A stretch of 64,000 bases of DNA from JACVRW01 sp963808545 (GTDB lineage: Bacteria > Actinomycetota > Thermoleophilia > Solirubrobacterales > Thermoleophilaceae). The position numbers were made by a program, and so were the translations under genes. The DNA is taken from positions 186,001 through 250,000 of the forward strand of contig CAWEGB010000008.1 of assembly GCA_963808545.1 (NCBI GenBank). The letters run 5' to 3'. The notes beneath the pieces were generated by a model. The model saw only the letters and a program-made list of their open reading frames with translations, did not search any database and was not told where the DNA came from. The stretch's first letter is position 1; each line of letters starts with the position of its first letter. Below, in pieces: positions 62,289-64,000 of the stretch.

Positions 62289-62453
62289 GTCTGAACTGTA
62301 GGCCCGGCGCAGGACGGGGGGACGCTTGTGGCTGAATGGCACGACCCCGAACACGCCGTCCTCGAAACGCTCGACCTGTGCCGACAGCCGGATTCGCCGC
62401 AGCTACAGCAAGTACATCGCCAACTGCCCGTGCCCCGGCCACGGGCGTGGACG

Positions 62454-63425
62454 CTAGCGGGCGGTGGTATGCAGGCTTCGTTCGGCGTCGGGAGTTCGGC
62501 TCAGGGCGGGACTCGCGGTCGGGGTGTCGGGCTCAGCGGCAGCCTCTTCAAGCGCTTCGCCGGCGCGCACGGGCGCCGGGATCAGCGCCGCCCCTACGAG
62601 GATGAGCGCGAACGCCGCGATGCGCACCCCAATCACGAAGGCGTTGCTGCCGAGCCGGTCTCCAAAGACCGCCAGCCCGGCGAGGATCGTCGACAGGTTT
62701 GCCGCGACCGAGGTGACGGCGATCACCGCGACGCCGTCGCCGATCTGGAGGCTGCGAGCGGAGGCGAAGAACGAGAACACCGCCGCCGTGACGATGACCA
62801 GGCTCCAAGGGCTGAGCAGGCCGACCGGGCCGCTGTCGAGGTCTCCCGAGAGCGCCTTGATCGCTACGTCTGAGATCCCGAATCCGAGCCCGGCGGCAAT
62901 CCCGAGCAGCACGCCGCGTTGCGCCGGGATGCGCTCAATCAGATGGGAGACGACGAGAAGCACGCCGACGCCGACGGCGATCGACTCGAAGACGATCATC
63001 CCCGCAAGGGAGTAGCTGGAATGGGCTTCTCCTTCGCCGCCGCCGGTCAGCGTCAGCAACGTGAGCGAGACCGCCACCAGGCCGATCCCGATCCACTGGC
63101 GACGTCCCAGCTCGAAGCCGAAGAAGCGCTCGGCGAGCACCGCCAGGAAAACGAGACCTCCCGCCAGCACGGCCTGGCCGATCGAGATCGGGGCAAGCAC
63201 GAGCGCGGCCACGTGCAGCGCGAACGCGACCGCCGCCACGCCCCAGCCGATGCTCCACCACTTGGAGCGAAAGAGATCGATCGCGCTGCGCAGTGGATGG
63301 CGCATGACCACATCGGGCGCTTCGACCGCCCCCCTGTGCTTGAACAGGAAGGCGAGATTCGTCCCAAGGGCGGACAGCAGCGCACAGATAAGGCCCACGC
63401 CGACGGCCAGCGAGACGCTGGTCAC
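62454..63425 (-). CDS. EamA/DMT-superfamily transporter
   Basis: 323 residues from GTG 63425. About ten TM helices in two repeats: LAVGVGLICALLSALGTNLAF, IGQAVLAGGLVFLAVLAER, and the second half with LSPWSLVIVTAAVFSFFASAR, LSTILAGLAVFGDRLG and IGVRIAAFALILVGAALIP. EamA-domain drug/metabolite exporters have this plan. Cargo unknown. A poorly conserved tail of about 40 residues follows the last TM helix. Confidence 0.88.
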   Translation of the reverse strand: MTSVSLAVGVGLICALLSALGTNLAFLFKHRGAVEAPDVVMRHPLRSAIDLFRSKWWSIGWGVAAVAFALHVAALVLAPISIGQAVLAGGLVFLAVLAERFFGFELGRRQWIGIGLVAVSLTLLTLTGGGEGEAHSSYSLAGMIVFESIAVGVGVLLVVSHLIERIPAQRGVLLGIAAGLGFGISDVAIKALSGDLDSGPVGLLSPWSLVIVTAAVFSFFASARSLQIGDGVAVIAVTSVAANLSTILAGLAVFGDRLGSNAFVIGVRIAAFALILVGAALIPAPVRAGEALEEAAAEPDTPTASPALSRTPDAERSLHTTAR

Positions 63426-63467
63426 CGCGCGGCCCTCTTCCGATCGTTGATCGGGCCCAAGAGAGCG

Positions 63468-63812
63468 CTACCCCCGACCGGCGTGCCGACTCATGCCAAT
63501 CAATGTACGCCGTACCTTGCCTCGTGCGACGCCAGCCTTGGTACCACCCCGCCGTCGGAGGGAAATGCTTCGTACGGTCCTTGTTCGGCGCGGGCGCAAG
63601 TGCTCCTCATGTTGGACCGCGTCGCCTATCAGCCAGAACATGGGCGGCCAGAGGCCGACGAATAGCGCTCGCCGCTCCGCGTTGCCTCGCTCCTCCTGGT
63701 CCACGGTCTTCGCGCGGATCCAGAGCGCGATGCAGAGGTAGATCGACGCGAGCGAGGTCAATTGGAAGTGCCAGCCGCGTAGACCCACATGAACAAGTGG
63801 CTTTGTCAACAC
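63468..63812 (-). CDS. Small two-TM membrane protein
   Basis: 114 residues at most. HVGLRGWHFQLTSLASIYLCIALWIRAKTVDQEERGNAERRALFVGLWPPMFWLIGDAV spans two hydrophobic segments (SLASIYLCIALWI and ALFVGLWPPMFWLIG) with an aromatic-rich pattern typical of real membrane proteins. The start may be the GTG near 63788 (VGLRGWHF) rather than 63812. Function unknown; sequence is less G+C-extreme than its neighbours. Confidence 0.55.
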   Translation of the reverse strand: MLTKPLVHVGLRGWHFQLTSLASIYLCIALWIRAKTVDQEERGNAERRALFVGLWPPMFWLIGDAVQHEEHLRPRRTRTVRSISLRRRGGTKAGVARGKVRRTLIGMSRHAGRG

Positions 63813-63874
63813 CCCGGACCGCTACCCGGGGCCTGGCGTGTGCATGCCCATTAGCTCACGGGTAGTGATTGCCT

Positions 63875-64000
63875 ATGCCCCGATCCAGCAAGCTGCCGTT
63901 GACCCGCTCGGCGGCGATTGCGGCACGGTGGCCGCTTGGCCTGGCGCTCACTTCTTGGCGCTATCTATGGCGAACCATGCCCCTCTACCGCGCCGAGGAA
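63875..64000 (+). CDS. Truncated gene start at window edge
   Basis: 42 codons from ATG 63875 to the window end, no stop: basic start MPRSSKLPLTRSAAIAARWP, then LGLALTSWRYLWRTMPLYRAE. No family assigned with confidence; the TSWRYLWRT stretch recalls DUF1990-type proteins, but this is a weak impression. No ribosome-binding site seen. Confidence 0.45.
   Translation, partial: MPRSSKLPLTRSAAIAARWPLGLALTSWRYLWRTMPLYRAEE

Noticed and set aside
62326..62873. Two overlapping + frames, one of about 43 codons ending at 62457 (SKYIANCPCPGHGRG) and one starting GTG 62328 (AEWHDPEHAVLETLDL)
   Set aside because: Both read protein-like for 30-40 residues but overlap each other and the DMT transporter end; without homology evidence I could not choose one.
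63468..64000. A horizontally acquired island at the right end
   Set aside because: G+C drops slightly but there is no integrase, tRNA or direct repeat to mark an island.

Overview
The window looks like a chromosomal contig from a high-GC actinobacterium of the Thermoleophilia / Solirubrobacterales type. Support: very high G+C in nearly every reading frame; actinobacterial gene sets (SepF, FtsR-like MerR regulator, WS/DGAT, Suc-Fer-like protein, sensor-domain histidine kinase); a single-motif RsiG-like protein; a MurA with Asp in place of the usual Cys; and a 23S rRNA that lacks the large domain III insertion usual in most Actinobacteria. The lineage is inferred from the sequence, not from any database search.

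Layout. 1-3183: 3' part of an rRNA operon (23S without about its first 100 nt, then 5S and a hairpin terminator). 3200-8288: mixed genes (HD hydrolases, thioesterase, a DUF389 membrane protein broken by indels, an isocitrate/isopropylmalate dehydrogenase family enzyme, a zinc-ribbon-like protein). 8435-17898: one tightly overlapping + strand run, murA-hisZ-hisG-hisD-hisB-hisH-hisA-hisF-cca-like-pgeF-yggS, covering UDP-MurNAc entry, histidine synthesis without hisC, hisE or hisI, tRNA end processing and PLP homeostasis. 17883-20038: small accessory genes. 20086-29984: a core block, sepF-proC-yggT-lspA-rluD, a strong terminator, then rpsB-tsf-pyrH-frr-uppS-cdsA-dxr-rseP, joining cell division, translation, isoprenoid and phospholipid synthesis and membrane proteolysis. 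29991-38414: a collagen-like surface protein, acyl-CoA ligase, an orphan HypX hydrogenase maturation gene, an acetyltransferase and ispG. 38534-47072: a GGDEF/HD-GYP protein, proS, pgsA, rsiG-like, FHA and ftsR genes, apt, a START-like protein and an alkyl-DHAP-synthase-like flavoprotein. 47337-49723: a compact cassette of a tandem-repeat acidic peptide, a JmjC/cupin oxygenase and a sucrase/ferredoxin-like protein, my best candidate for an undescribed system. 49871-64000: a membrane anti-sigma factor with a sigma-region-4-like N-terminus, NAD synthetase, a beta-lactamase-like/VanX fusion, a histidine kinase, amtB-glnK, YbaK, WS/DGAT, DNA polymerase IV, a DMT transporter, and a gene cut by the window end.

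Two themes run through the whole window. Many start codons sit only 6-11 nt downstream of a TANNNT or close -10 box, implying leaderless mRNAs, sometimes from divergent starts that overlap or lie within a few tens of bases. Five genes (DUF389, collagen-like, hypX, proS, anti-sigma) are split by single-base indels in C/G runs; because proS should be essential, assembly or sequencing error is more likely than real gene decay. All functional calls rest on reading the translated sequence and remembered family motifs; no search was run.
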